Source of the DNA: Rallus limicola
Lineage: Eukaryota; Chordata; Aves; Gruiformes; Rallidae
Assembly (NCBI GenBank): GCA_022605955.1
Contig: JAKCOZ010000001.1
Span: 19,956,146-20,020,145, forward strand
DNA: 64,000 nucleotides
Reading direction: 5' to 3'
Shown here: positions 32,541 to 45,700 of the stretch, piece after piece
Layout of the letters: every line of letters begins with the position of its first letter
How positions within the stretch are numbered: the first letter of the stretch is position 1
Translations under genes and position numbers: made by a program
The notes under the pieces: generated by a model
The model's database searches: none
What the model was told of the DNA's origin: nothing
Seen by the model: only the letters and a program-made list of their open reading frames with translations

Positions 32541-33680
32541 TCTTGGCGCCGCATCGCCAAGAAAAGCTGCTGCGAGTGGCACAAGGGCACTGCCACGGGA
32601 GCCGTGCCTCTGCCGTTCGCCTTGCTTGCCAGCCTTTTGTTTTCCCAGGCTGCGAAACAGCAGCCGGGCCGCTGCGGAGGGAGTGGGGCGGGGGCCCTGC
32701 TTCGCACCGTGCCGCCATCCCGGCGGCCGGCGACACGCAGCGGGAAGGGGAAGCCCGCGGGTCGGCTCAGCGTAGGCGGTGACAGGCGGCCAGAGCTCGC
32801 CGTGGGGAGCCAGCCCGGGCCGTGAGCCCCGGAGGGCCCGACGCCTCCCGCCGCGAAGCTCCGCGCCCCGTCCCAGTCCTCTCCCCTCAGCGGCGCGGGG
32901 CGACGGCTAGCGGGGCTCGTGCCCCCGCCGCTCGGCCCCTCCCTCGCCCGCCGCCGGGTCAGGGCAGCCGGTGGCGGCGGCGGCTGCTGCGCATCACGGG
33001 CCACATCATCGCGGGGGCTGCCCGCCCTCCAGCCGCTTCCGCGCCTGCTCAGTGGCGGCAGCGCTCACCTAGCCCCGGAGCTGTCACCGCACCGCTGCCG
33101 GGCTGGTCTCACCCTGCCCGCCGCCTCTCCGCCGCAGCGATGGAGCGGGACTCCGGGCCGCGGCCGGCATCGCCCTCGCCCAGGTGAGGGGGGAGGCGCG
33201 GCCCGATGGGGAGGAAGGGGGCCGTCAGCGAGGGGAGAGGGGTCGGGGCAGATAGGCGACGTGCCGCCCCGGGCTGAGGGAGGCGGCGTGGGCCGCGGGA
33301 GGTGGCGGGCGGGAAACTTTCCTCGCCAGTGGCGGAGCTGCCAGGCGCCGCCCTACAGGCGCTGCGCCCCTGGGGCGAGGCGCTTCCCCTCCCCAGCTGC
33401 CAGGGGCTCGCAGGACGGCCCGTGCTCGTCCCACGCGCGGTGCCGGCCCCGGGCGGCGTCCCCCGGGCGCGGTAGGGCTCGCCCCCTCCCGTCCCCGGTA
33501 GCCCAGGCCCTCGGACCGCCACCCGACCTCGCACCCCTAGCTCTGCGCCCCTCCTTTTACCGGCACCCGCACTCAGCGCTTCTCCCCCACCCCCGGCCGT
33601 AGTTCACACTCTGCTCGTCGCCGGTCTGCCCGGCCCGCGGATGCTGAAGGACGTACGGCCGCCAGCGCCCCGCTACCTTG
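32541..33680. promoter_or_regulatory. CpG island promoter of SLC41A2
   Basis: About 1.1 kb of GC-rich, CpG-dense sequence with no evident TATA box, correctly placed upstream of the SLC41A2 coding exons. Long open frames on both strands here reflect GC content and do not resemble known proteins. Confidence 0.75.
33060..33183 (+). other. SLC41A2: Inferred SLC41A2 non-coding exon 1 (3' end)
   Basis: The sequence cgccctcgcccag followed by gtgagg at 33184 is a consensus 5' splice site in the CpG island, and coding exon 2 has an acceptor far downstream but no promoter of its own. The 5' limit given is arbitrary because the transcription start cannot be read. The exon contains an ATG at 33140 in strong context (G at -3, G at +4), which would make an upstream ORF. 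Confidence 0.45.
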
Positions 33681-35560
33681 GACGTAAGGCCACCCACGCC
33701 CCAGTACCCTGCGCTCCTCAAAGCCCCGCAGCTCTCTCCATCATGTGCGCATAATTATGCGCTGCTCCAGGTAGCCCGGACAATGAGCCTTTTCTTGGGT
33801 TTCTCTACGTGTACACAAAATCTGCCCTGCATTACCAGTGACCCTTATTCCCTGGCACCCTGTACAGCCCTTTGTGCTTCCGTCTCTGTTCCCACCTTTG
33901 CACCTGTGAAACATGGCAGAACGTGCCGCCGCAGGTGCAGCTGGTGGACTGGCATGGAACCTCTGCCCAAACAGTGTACATAGGCTTCAACCATCATCTT
34001 CCTTCGTTTACAAGCATTGCAATTAATATGTGATGGCACATATGTGCTCTTTCCATACTTTTCTGCCAAAAACATAGATTTACTCTGCTTTCTATTCCAA
34101 CATTAATTTTCAGTTAAGTTCAAGTTGTAGCTGTGTCTCTTAAATTTCAGTGAATATTGTAATTCCCCCACCCCACTATCTGGGATGCAGTTGTGCATCT
34201 TCTTCACTCCCATTTGACCCTAGATTATAGACTACAGTACATTAGCCAGGCTCTGAGAAATGGAACATGTAAAATCAAATAATTGCTTGTTTTTTGTGTT
34301 AGGAATCCATAAATACCTGAAAAAAAGTCTACTCGTGTATTCTTCTCTAGGTAGAGTCCCAGTAGGTTTTAGTAGACATCCTAAATTATCCTCACTTCAC
34401 CAGTTCAGTAATGCTGGTAAAAAGATGAGAGCAGGTGGGAAGACCTGTTTTGGCAGCATTCCCTAAGTATACTGTCTTAAAGAGATTGTGAAACTGGAAC
34501 CATAAATACTACAGTATGACAGGTAGACACGTCAAAAGTTAAAATAACAGCCTGTCATTTTCCTTTTGAATGCCGTAGGATATTATTCACAAAAAAAAAC
34601 CCAACATGAGGTCTGTACCTTAGTGCCTGAGTTAATAAGCAATTTATCCCTCCTTGGTGATGACAGTAGAAACCTGTAATCAGGATCCCAAAGAGTAAAG
34701 TTAGGACTCATCCTGGTAAGTGCTTATTGGTCACTTAGTCTATAGGACTGCGTTGCCTCTTACATTGCAAACTTTCCCACCTGCTTTTCCTGGCTTGGTA
34801 TTTTTCATGCTGATATTCCATTTGAGGGATTTTACAACCTGACCACATTTTGCAGCCTTGCTACCTTGATTTTTGGCTCTGTTTTGGTCTCTTCTAATTG
34901 AGTTGCTTTAGAAGTGCAGAGGCAAACCACATCTTTTTCTGACACCTGCTTTTCTCTTCCTCGAGGCAAAAATCAAAAGCTGCCATGTTCAGGAAGTGGA
35001 ATGCAGCAGACTCAAACTTGTCTGAAAACTAGGCCTGAGGCTGGCAGCTCTTTCAGTATCTTCAAGACCACATCTCGTTCTTTAATCTGTTTTTTCCTCT
35101 CGTTATTTTTTTAATGTTTCTTTTGCTATTGATTTAGCATAATAGCTAAGAAGTGTAATGTAATGCCCATATATCTGCTTTGCATGCAACATTTGTTAAT
35201 TCTCAGCATGTTTTCCAGTCTTTAATGTCAAACATTAAGTATCTTGTATAAATAATCTTAGCCAAGTGCACCACCTTCAGTTCCGGATTCTGCAAAATGG
35301 TTAACAATCATACTGTCTGTTTGTTTACTCTCTATATGTCCTGGGGTGATATGATGTAGCTTTCACTTTCTGCTGATATGTTCACTAGGCTACAACAATA
35401 TAAATGAGTAGCCATAGCTGTGATAAGGATGTGAGTGTGATACTGGGAACTTCTGTGTGTGCAGGACACAATAGTGGAGAAGAGGCCATGCAGATCCCAA
35501 TGTCAGCTCTGTAAATACTAACGTGCACTTGAAGCCCACTCAAGTCCACACATTCAAACT

Positions 35561-35835
35561 TCAAAGAATCTCAGAATTGTTGAGATCAGAGGGGTTCTCT
35601 GGAAGTGGTCTAGTTAACCACCTCTGCTCAGTGTGGGGTGAAGTAAGAGCAGGTTGCTTAGGGCCATGTCCAGTTGGGTTTCCAATACCATCAAGGATGG
35701 AGAGCCCATAACCTGTTTGATCCAGTGTTCCACCACCCTCACAGTAAAACAATGCTTTTTCTTACATCTAAATGGAATTCCCTGCATTTCAGTTTGTGAT
35801 CACTACCTCTCATCCTGCCTTCATCTTGGAAGTCA
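35561..35835 (-). mobile_element. Old CR1 fragment
   Basis: Begins tcaaagaatctcagaattg and contains tgttccaccaccctcacagt and acatctaaatggaattccc, the reverse complement of a CR1 3' end. It is more diverged than the other copies in the window, so it is probably an older insertion. Confidence 0.8.
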
Positions 35836-37999
35836 AAAAAGAATTCATCTTCATCTTTGTTTATTATAGCAAAATATTAAAGCTCAGTATTTCATTAAAG
35901 TTTCATATTACTTTCCTGAATATCCCTTTCTGAGGCTTGTTCTTATGCTGAGAGGCGTTTCTCAGGAACGCACGTTTGAGCTATTGTGTTTCATTGTAGA
36001 CTACTTAGAAGTGTAACGCAGAGGTTAGTCTTGCTTTAAAAGGTTACCTGTAAAAATGTTGGCAGCTCTTAGGAAAAAAGGGTTTTGACTGTGGTGTGAT
36101 TAGATTTGTATCCCGTGAATGCTCTCAGTATTATTTAGATAAGTGTTATCTTTTGGTTTTGTTAGCTAAACTCTGACAGAAATTCATTTTCCCAGACTTC
36201 TATTTTGATAAATATTTGGTTTAGCCTGCTATAATGTATACAAAAGTTCCACAGTCAATGATTCCCCCTTTCCCTTTTTTGATGGTACTTAAAAAAAAGC
36301 ACAGTGATTTAACTACTAATTGCATTTCATGCTCGAAATAAATTATTATCAGTCTAATCGCTAAATGATGGAATTTAGTTGTAGAATCCAGTCTCTTAAT
36401 CCTGCTAGTGCTGGGTGTTCTTTAAACCTTAGGAAAGTATGGAAGAAGCATCTCCTTCCCAAGTTTTTGAGAACTGAGCCATGAGTGTGTCCAAAGCAAT
36501 GTTGGCAGTTCATTTAGTTAATACTGAAGAGTGTTCTTACTACCTCTGCCTGAACAGTTACATTTTCCTTGTCATCTTCATCGAGACCAATCAAGCCAAT
36601 TAAAGGTGAAGGATGGACAAGTCTGATAATGATAAAGTGTTCAGTTTCATAGCTGAGATTTTTTTTGAGAAGTATCCCAGCAGCTATCCGTTTCCAAAAG
36701 TCAGCATCTCTTCCAGCTCATAGTCCTGTCTATTTTTCACATCATCTGCTTCTGTCTGTCCATTTTCCATGTTGTATATAGTATCTCTGGGTGTATTATT
36801 TTTAAATTGCTGTATGCATTGTCTTAGCTCTTATGGGGAAAACTGGTTTGTTACCTGTTGGATTGCTTGGTGTCTCCCTTCTCAGGAACATATCTTCAGC
36901 AAACGGCATGGTATGGCTGGGTTTCCTGGTTTTGTATGTTTGCAGGACTGAGAGAGAGAGGTGAATAATACACAATAATTGGTATGTATTGTGAAATGTA
37001 TGGAGGAAAAGAAGAAACTATTAAAAGTAGGTACTTAGGAAACAATAAAGACATGGGAGTTATTATATTCATAACCTGGGCATAGCTCATTATTTTGCTT
37101 GTAGGTACAAAGACAAGGTGTCCTTTCATTTCACATATAACATGCCAGGTATGATAAATTTGAGTCTGCTTTGTGGCTTCTCAAAGGATCTTTGTCTCTT
37201 TTCTTTTCTTTTTAGTACTTCACCTTTCTCTGTAACCTCCTGATTATATGGCAAGAAACCAGATTCACTTATCTCCTCTTTGACAGAAACCGGGGATGGG
37301 ATTTCTGAGATTTTAATCTCCTTTTCCTCACATGAGTTACTCAAGTGGAGAGTGCTTCTTACTTGGCTATATCTTTTCTAGACAACACAGTAAAATTGTC
37401 ATTGTATTTTTTCAATGATAAAGCTTCTTAGGGAGTTCTTGTCCCTGAGACTGTACTGTTCTTTAGATGTTTTGCATCATTTTATAGGTATAAAACCCCT
37501 AAAAGTACACCACTATTAGAGTCCTGTAACTCAGAGCAAAATTATTGCATCAGATGACATTTGGAAAATCATCTTTGTTGGAACAGGTTTTCAGAGATGA
37601 ATAGTTACATTCAGAAGGCTTTGCAGTTATCTCTCCTCTGTAAGCTCTGAATAATTACTCTCCCCTGTATAGTGTATTTTTCAGTTTGTCTTCTTAAATT
37701 CTCATTTTTCAGCATTTATTGTTAACTCACTTTTTGTCAATCCAAGTCTTTTTGGTAGGAAAAACATAAATGTCTGTCATGCAAATGATTTGGTACTCTT
37801 TCAGCTGTTGGCTGTTCATGCCAATCTCCTCTTTGTAAATTGCTAGTTGACCAAACCATTTTTTTGTTCCTCTTTTTTTTTTTTAAGTTCCATTTCTATT
37901 CAATGAAACCACAATCATACCAAAAGATTCATTTCTTTTTTAAAAAAAGCAAAAGCTTAAAAGGAAAAAGTTGCATGTTAGAAAAACACAGATAATTAA

Positions 38000-39047
38000 C
38001 CCAAATGGATGGACCACTCAGTGGATAAAGAATTGGATGGAAGGACATGCTCAGAGAGCTGTAGTCAATAGCCTGATGTCCAAGTGGAGACAAGTGGCAT
38101 TCCTCAGGGGCTGGTATTGGGACCAGCACTGTTTAACGTCTTTGTTGGTGATGTGAACAGTGGGATTGAGAGCACCCTCAGCAACTTTGCCAATAACACC
38201 AAGCTGTGTGCTGCAGTTGACACACCAGAGGGAAGGGATGCCATCCGGAGGGACCTTGACAGGCTTGAGAGGTGAAACCGTGTGAATCTCTTGAAGTGCA
38301 ACAAGGCCAACTGCAAGATCCTGTACATGGGTAGGCATAATCCCAAGCATAATTATGAGCTGGACAGAAAATGGATGGAGAGCAGCCCTGAGGAGAAGGA
38401 CTTTGGGGGTGTTGATGGACGAGAAGCTCAATATGACTCAGCAATGTGTGCTTGCAGCCCAAAAAGCAAACTGTATCCTGGGCTGCATCAAAAACAGTGT
38501 GACCAGCACATCAAGGGAGGTGATTCTGCCCCTCTACTTTGTTCTCTTGAGACTCCACCTGAAGTACTGCATCCAGTTCTGGGGTCCCCAGCATAGGAAA
38601 GATAACTGACCTGTTGGAGCAAGTCCAGAGAGTCACAAAGATGATTAGAGGACTATATCACCTCTCCTGTGAAGACAGGCTGAGAGAGTTGGGCTTCTTC
38701 ATCCTGGAGTGGAGAAGGCTCCAGGGAGACCTTTCAGAATCCTTCCCATACGTAAAGGGGACCTACAGGAAATATGGACAGGGATTGTTTACAAGGGCAT
38801 ATAGTGATAGGACAAGGGGAAGCGGATTTTAACTAAAAGAGGGTAGCTTTAGATGAGATATTAAGAAGAACTCTTTAGTGAGGGTGGTGAGGCACTGGAA
38901 CATGTTGCCCAGAGAAGTTGTGGATGCCCCCTCCCTGGTAGTGTTCAAAGCCAGGTTGGATGGGGTTTGGGGTGTCCCTGCCATGTCAGGGTTGTGGGAA
39001 CTACATGATCTTTAAGGTCCTTTCCAACCCACAACATTCTGTGATTA
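38000..39047 (+). mobile_element. CR1 LINE fragment, about 1.05 kb, to its 3' end
   Basis: Reverse-transcriptase region [16 protein letters not shown] followed by SNFANNTKLCAAVDTPEG, where the catalytic FADD is FANN (dead). It continues through CR1 ORF2 C-terminal frames ([25 protein letters not shown]) and ends with acaacattctgtgatt. Several frameshifts and stops are present. Confidence 0.92.
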
Positions 39048-39566
39048 AATATTTTTGGCCAGAGTTCCAGACCAATTAATTCCTGCGAGTCACTGGAGTA
39101 GCAATCTGATGATGTGACTGCAGAACATACTGGAGAAACTGTGATGAGAGCTAGACTCTGCCTTGCTAAAGCTATTGGATAATTTTCTAAATGTATTTCC
39201 CCTTGAGTGAAATAAAACCCTTCATCTGTTACTCCTTTACCTCTCCTAAAAAAAAATATACCAACCCCCTCCCCCCCCAAAAAACACAGTGAGATTGCTG
39301 TGGGTCTGAGTACCTGTCTTTCATCTCAACTGCTTTTATGTCTTAATTCTACATCCCATTCTTGAGTTCTATCATAGTTTCTTTAATCTAGATGTTGCTT
39401 GTGACCAACCAAAACTCAGCCAGTTAAGGTGATCCAAAGCTTTTCCCTTTTTGATCTTCATAAATAGTGTGCCACATCCCATCATCATAAATCAGTTGGC
39501 AACCTTCAGCACCCGAGGCTTTACTCTTCCTGAAATTTTAATTTTCCTCAGCTTCCATGAACTGAA

Positions 39567-39652
39567 CTCTTCTCTTCTCTTCTCTTCTCTTCTCTTCTCT
39601 TCTCTTCTCTTCTCTTCTCTTCTCTTCTCTTCTCTTCTCTTCTCTTCTCTTC
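39567..39652 (+). repeat. (TCTTC)n pentanucleotide microsatellite
   Basis: About 17 nearly perfect copies of a 5-bp unit, read as ctctt/tcttc on this strand and aagag on the other. It lies in SLC41A2 intron 1. Confidence 0.97.
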
Positions 39653-39741
39653 CTTTTCTTTCTATAAAGCTCTTTGCTGTTGTCATAAAAGTTCATAATA
39701 GTTAGTTTGCTAGTTCAATGCCACATCTGTTTCTGGTTGTC

Positions 39742-39760
39742 TTTTTTTTTTTTTTTTTTT
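39742..39760. repeat. Poly(T) run
   Basis: 19 consecutive T, probably a simple homopolymer; no SINE body is attached to it. Confidence 0.9.
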
Positions 39761-41982
39761 ATGCACCATTTGGGCCAGGACAAAACAAAATGACCTCTTC
39801 TTGTTCTGCCTTTTTGTAGCACTTAACAGAACACCATTTTGGCCTGTGGTTAGAACTCCTCTGGGATAGCAGCAAAAGTTGTTTTGCCCTTCCAAAGTAA
39901 ATTGTGTGGAAATCAGAACCAAGGCCTAGGAGGTTTTATGCACTGAAGTTAAAAGGTTTGATATAGCCTGATCTGCTACAGAGCAGCAAAAGATACTGCA
40001 GGAATCTTGGTTACTTAAATTCCTCTGTTGGTTTTGTGGAAAAACGATTGGGTTTTTTTCCTGGAAAAACTTGCCTTCTTTGTAAGTCCATTGACAAACC
40101 CCACTGCCATTTTTAAAATACCTGTTTCTCAGTCAGACTTCCTTTGGATAAAGCCAGTGATAGAGGGGAAATCTTCATGCTGTGTCTGAACCGTCTCCTC
40201 ACTCAGAAAACCGAAAAATAAGCAATCCTGTGACCAGCAAGACTTCTGAAGCATACTTGCAGTGGCCATACATGAGTGAATTTTCCTACCTGGAGTTTGG
40301 AGATGGGTTACAGCAAGATGCCTTTTATAAGGCCATCAGTTGCTAAAAGCTTTGACATCTCTGTCAAATCTATCTGAAATATCTCCAGAATTACTGGATG
40401 ACTTAAAAACAATGAAATGGAGGGAGGGGAAGTATAGCAATCAGAACATTAATGACAAGACCGTAGGAGCCTTGTTTCCTTAGGAAACATAGTTTAAAAT
40501 TCCTCTAAGACTAAACTGGTTTTGTTTCCTGTGGTCTGTAAAAAGTATGTTTTCCCAGCTTTGCACAGAGACAGTGCCTGAAGCTTGTGAGGATGTGTTA
40601 CCCTGCATCATGCCGGTGTGCTGTGCCCGACCTTGGTTTCTTTTTTATGCCAATCATTTACCTGCATTCAGGGAGTCTAGAAATAAATACCAATGTCAAC
40701 AAAGCTTCAAATCAAATGAAAACTGTTGTTCTTTTAGTAATCACCACAACTGTTATCACAGCATGAAAACTGAAGAAGAGGAAGGGAAAGTGGCTTCTGA
40801 GGGAGGAAACATCAGATGGTTTTGGGCTGCCACTATATAACTGTTTCACTTTCTTCCACGATGGCAATTTCAAATGCATATTAAATCACTTTAAAGATAA
40901 AAGATATATTGTATTTGCATGATTTGCAGAAAGCCAAACAAACCGACCACATCAAGTGTTAATATTCATCAACCGATCACATTTCAGTGGCTACTAGACA
41001 TCAGAATAACCTGTCTTTCAGGAAATAACTGCAACTTATACCTCATGCAAAATTAGAATCAGATTTTTAATATCTTTGCTTTAATTATCCTAGCTCCTAA
41101 CATTACTTTAAAAAAATTTTTTAATTAAATGTTACAGCACCTTACTTATGAATATAGTGCTGCAAGTTTATTTTAAAATTAGACTAATTTAAACTATTTT
41201 TGACTAATTTGTCTGCATTTAATTTCTCCTTTACTTACTACTGTAGTATTCTTTTAAAAATACCCAGTTTTATTGTGTATATAGTAGTTTTTTATATTTA
41301 ACATCAATTGTGTGCTTGCTTCAGGGAAAATTCAGTTACTATGATTTTAAATTAGCATGCTTTTGAATTTTACATAGCAATATTGGCTTTCCATCTTTTG
41401 ATGGGGTTTGAGAGCAGGGACTGTCCACACATAAAACCTTTGTCACCCAGAATATTGATTTGGGTTGACCACCTCTGACAGCATTTGGTTATTTCCTTAT
41501 TTTGTCTGTGTTCCTTGCCATTAGCATAGAGTGGGAGGAACAACAGTGGCCCTACAGGGCATCGTGTGGGGCCTGTTTGTCCATACCCTTGCACCTTTCT
41601 GAATACGTGTCTCTGAGGACTTGCTGCTTTCCAGGCCACTAAAAACTTGGCTACACACAGTATCTGCCTGAAGACTTTGACTTCCTGGGCTTGAGAAAGG
41701 CAAAAGCTAGGCCCTCACCGATTCACTTATAGCCCATATTGCTGTTTTTTTCTTTCACTGGGAAGTATACCAGTTTGGGAAACTTCTTCACCCACCACTT
41801 TCCCTTTTTACTTTCTAATTTCTTTCAGCTTAGGCAGTTGAATGTTGGAGGAGATTGGCATTTCTACAAATACTTGCTTTGGAAAGATACCAGGAGATCT
41901 GAAAAATTAAACCAATAACTTGTGTAGTCTGTAGTGGTAAAATCTTTCAAAGCTTGAACATATACTTTTTACTTTTTTGCAG

Positions 41983-42168
41983 ATCCAGTCTTACTTATGG
42001 AATTGTTGAAGATCTGAGATCAATGAAAAAACATTTTTGCATGCCAAAAAGTATAATTTTGGTTTATCTGTTTTAAAATCAAGTGTAGTATTTGATGACT
42101 CATCTACAAGATCTCTTCGCTGACGTCTGAAGAACCAAGTTCTTTTCAACCTGTACTTCTGTAGCACT
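41983..42168 (+). other. SLC41A2: SLC41A2 5' UTR part of exon 2
   Basis: The acceptor acttttttgcag ends at 41982 and the coding start is at 42169. Three upstream ORFs lie in between: 41997-42017 (6 codons), 42023-42076 (17 codons) and 42095-42130 (11 codons), each with its own stop before the main ATG. Confidence 0.75.
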
Positions 42169-42723
42169 ATGACTAACTGTAAAGGCAGATCTACCATCTC
42201 CAAAACAAATAGCAAAGTTCACGACCGAGAAGGTTTTGTGAACTGGACCATAAATCTTAATACAGTTCAGTCCGATAAATTTTTGAGACTGCTTTTGAGT
42301 ATGGTTCCTGTTGTTTACCAAATAAACCAGGATGAAAGACACAAAAAAGTGAATGGTGTCTGGCAAGATGGATTACAACCAGCGGGACACAATTTTAATG
42401 TTAGGTCTGAGCAACACACAGAATACCATCACTTCTCAGAAGCAAGTTTTCATGGTAGTAATGGACACAGCCCATCTAGCTGTAGCCCTAAATACGATGA
42501 TTTTACCAGTTATAATTACTGTGATGGAATGGGAACTTCAGAAACAGATGCCATGTTGCAGGAAGACAGCCTATCTAGCGACAGCAATGAAGATGTCATT
42601 GTGGAAGGAAGTAGAAAACCACCCAGAGAATCTAGTAGTGTTATGGCATTGCAGATACTTGTACCATTTTTGCTAGCAGGATTTGGAACTGTTTCTGCTG
42701 GCATGGTTTTGGATATTGTACAG
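42169..42723 (+). CDS. SLC41A2: SLC41A2 first coding exon
   Basis: 185 codons: an N-terminal cytosolic region with [20 protein letters not shown], a Ser/His/Tyr-rich middle, an acidic patch, and the first transmembrane segment running to MVLDIVQ. Donor gttggt. Phase 0. Confidence 0.96.
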
Positions 42724-45700
42724 GTTGGTATTTGCTTTGAAACATGTTTTTTTTAACAGGTGGTCTGTGTGGTTTATAATTCTGACGTGTGATATTGTAG
42801 ATGTTTGCAATGTTGAGAAGAAACTAGGTGTGTGTGTGGTTGTACTATTATGAACGCCTTTTCCCCAAACCTCATTTTAAACAGTTCCAGTGTTTCATTT
42901 GGAGTCATTCAAGTCTTGTAATTGTTGTTGCGTAGCCACAGTGAGCTGGTGAATAATGCTCTTGCCTACTGCTTTAACTAAGGATAGAAATAGAGTAATG
43001 GTTCAAAATTCTGTTGACACTAATAAATGTATACGTTCTCAAGTGGAGTTGTAATAACCATGAAGCTGCAGTAAAGAAGAGTTTAACAAGATTAGAAGAA
43101 TTTATTGCATTATCTAGTCTTCTTGCATGCTTCAAGTCTATGCAATTTCTGAAATACTGTGTAGATGATAATACAGATGTTGTATAAAGTTGTGCATGAT
43201 GTTCATACACTATATGAAGTTCATATGAAGTGATTTAGAGCTTTTTTGAATATTGAAGTGTATGTAAGGGACCCCTTCATATAACATTAGGTATACCAAA
43301 CACTTGGAATTACTGACATTGGTGAGGTGAATAGGGCTGCAAAAGCATGTCCAACCTGAAATACAATGGTAGTAGGCCCAGAGAAGCGAGATTATGTTGG
43401 CTTTTGGTAGCAGATTTAATTATGATAGTTATTTAGGACTAAGATATAAGAGAACTTTCTCTGAACTTTTAAGACTTAAGTATAATTACATTTAAAAACC
43501 TGGCTCAAAGTATTAAATCACTAAGATCCTATTGATACAGAGCATTTTTAGAACTAGTTTCTAGCCTAACACCGTTGTAGATGTCAGCAGCATTTCAGTG
43601 GAGTTAAAAGTAATTGTCTATGAAATAATTCTTTGTGCAGTGATAGCTGAAGAAAGTTCTGGAGAAAGTAACAGTTAAGAAATGTTTATTGGACTTCCTT
43701 ATTTTATTGCTTTCTTGCAGTTCAAAGGCTGTGTTTACTTTTATTTACTAACTAATTTCTGGTTTTTAAGAGTCCGGATTTCTAATAAATACAAACCTCA
43801 TGGATTCTCTTTGCATGAGTAGAATCACAAAAATTACTCAAAAATATGAAATAACCACAATATTCAAATTGAAAGACAGTAGAGACATTTTTTTCGTTTG
43901 TTTCATTCAGTTCTAAGGTTTTCTTTAGTTACACTTAAGGACTTACAAAGTTAATTTAAAGAGGAGTAAGAGGTGACCATCTTTGTCACTTCAAAACTTA
44001 CAAAAGTAAAGGAAGTTTAGACTTTAATCAATTGCAATGAAAAGATACTTTTCTACATTAAGAAAACAAAAAATAAAGATTGACATGCAAACTTTCCTGA
44101 TTCCTTGCACTGATTTACACTGATCTTTTACTTTGTTCATTTACATTTTACCAGTTTATTCTTTGTACAGATTCTTGTTTGGACTCTGTTAATATGTGCT
44201 TTACTTCATGATACAGCATAATGATCACCCAAAAGAGGCAGTTGTGCCTACTGTCACTGCTGGGTTCCAACCAAATGGTTTACCTTGCCTCCCCTCCCTT
44301 AAGGGAATGTGTTTGTATAGCTGGGTTTTGAGCTGGGCTGAGATACATTTTGATTTTTCCTTTTATATTATTTTTAATCTTGATTGGTTTCCCAGTGCAG
44401 CTCACCATGAATGAGAGAGAAATTTGACAGCTAGTCTCAGTGCTACCTTTTTTCACCTTAAACTAAGCATTCAGCTGGGATGCAGAAAAGCAGGATTTTG
44501 AAATGTGACAGAGCATGAGAATTTGAAGACAACAGAGCATTCTAAGCATGTTTTTTACAAACCATCTTGTGGCTATTCTTTCTCAGTAGTAAATACCTGA
44601 GTAACTTGACATAGAGGGAATTCTCAGATCCTTTTTGCAAGACTTGAATCCTTTTATCTTAATTCAAATAATCATTTAAATGATTGCAAATCCATGAATG
44701 CAAAAGCAGTTTTCAGTTTTCTTACTTTAGTTAACGTTGGTAGATGATTACAAATTAAATACACAGATTGACAGACATGCAAAGCAGCACAGCATTTCTC
44801 TGTGGAGAATCAGTGCATGCAAAAATTATGGGAGAATCCATCTTTGCTTTACAAAATCTGAGTTTTGGAAGATGGTTCTCTTCTAAACTTGACACTTAGA
44901 AGTAAAAATTAAAGACAAGCTTTTGTCACCAATTTCCGTGCTGCTTTTCTGTGAGGTTTCTACACAGCTGGAAGGGAAAAGATGAAAATAGTATTGTAAA
45001 TTAAGAGCAGGAATGCAGGAATCAAAAGCAGTCATAGCACCTGGTACTGGTTTAAAGTCATGAAAATAGGACTTCAAATTAATGACATCTTTTCTTAACT
45101 AGATTTGTTTCATTGCTAAGTTTTATGTCTCTTGTTTTTGGTATTCTCATCTTTGAAGTAGTAATATGCAGTCATAAACCTATTTTATCTAGACAACAGT
45201 TCTGGCTTTAGACTTCTAGGTCTAATACAAAAAGATGGATTTATTTTTGTTTTAAGAGGCAAAATATGTAGGTTATAGAATTTTAGTACTTTGCTGAAGG
45301 TCTAAAAAGAATTTTTCAATTGAATAGTTCCCACTGTATCTTTCATACAGCACTGGGATGTGTTCAAGAATGTTACTGAAGTTTTTATCTTGGTTCCTGC
45401 ACTTCTTGGTCTCAAAGGAAATTTGGAAATGACGTTGGCATCCCGCTTGTCAACCGCTGTAAGTGATTTTTTTCTTCCCTTTTGCTCTTCAGATATATGT
45501 TATAAATTCTTCAAAAGGAAACAAATATTTGGAATACAAATGGTTTATGTTTATGGCTGAATCTATCTGCTACAAGAGCTCTTTAAACCTGTTATTAATT
45601 TGGCAGAGATAAAAGATGACCCTCTTCTAATAGCTATCAATCAAAATTTTGCTTCTTCATTCTCTTTCAAGTCATCATTCAGAAAAGTCCATTTTTGAGA

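Larger units (their letters stand above)
33184..41982 (+). other. SLC41A2 intron 1 (inferred)
   Basis: About 8.8 kb. It holds CR1 fragments at 35561-35835 and 38000-39047, a pentanucleotide microsatellite at 39567-39652 and a 19-T run at 39742-39760. The remainder is AT-rich with no supported gene. Confidence 0.6.

Noticed and set aside
32396..33602. Open frames of 200 or more codons in the SLC41A2 CpG island
   Set aside because: Low-complexity Pro/Arg/Ala-rich translations on both strands with no family resemblance. The region is better explained as promoter and non-coding exon 1.
42353..42676. 107-codon overlapping frame in SLC41A2 exon 2
   Set aside because: It is a shadow of the coding frame with no family resemblance.
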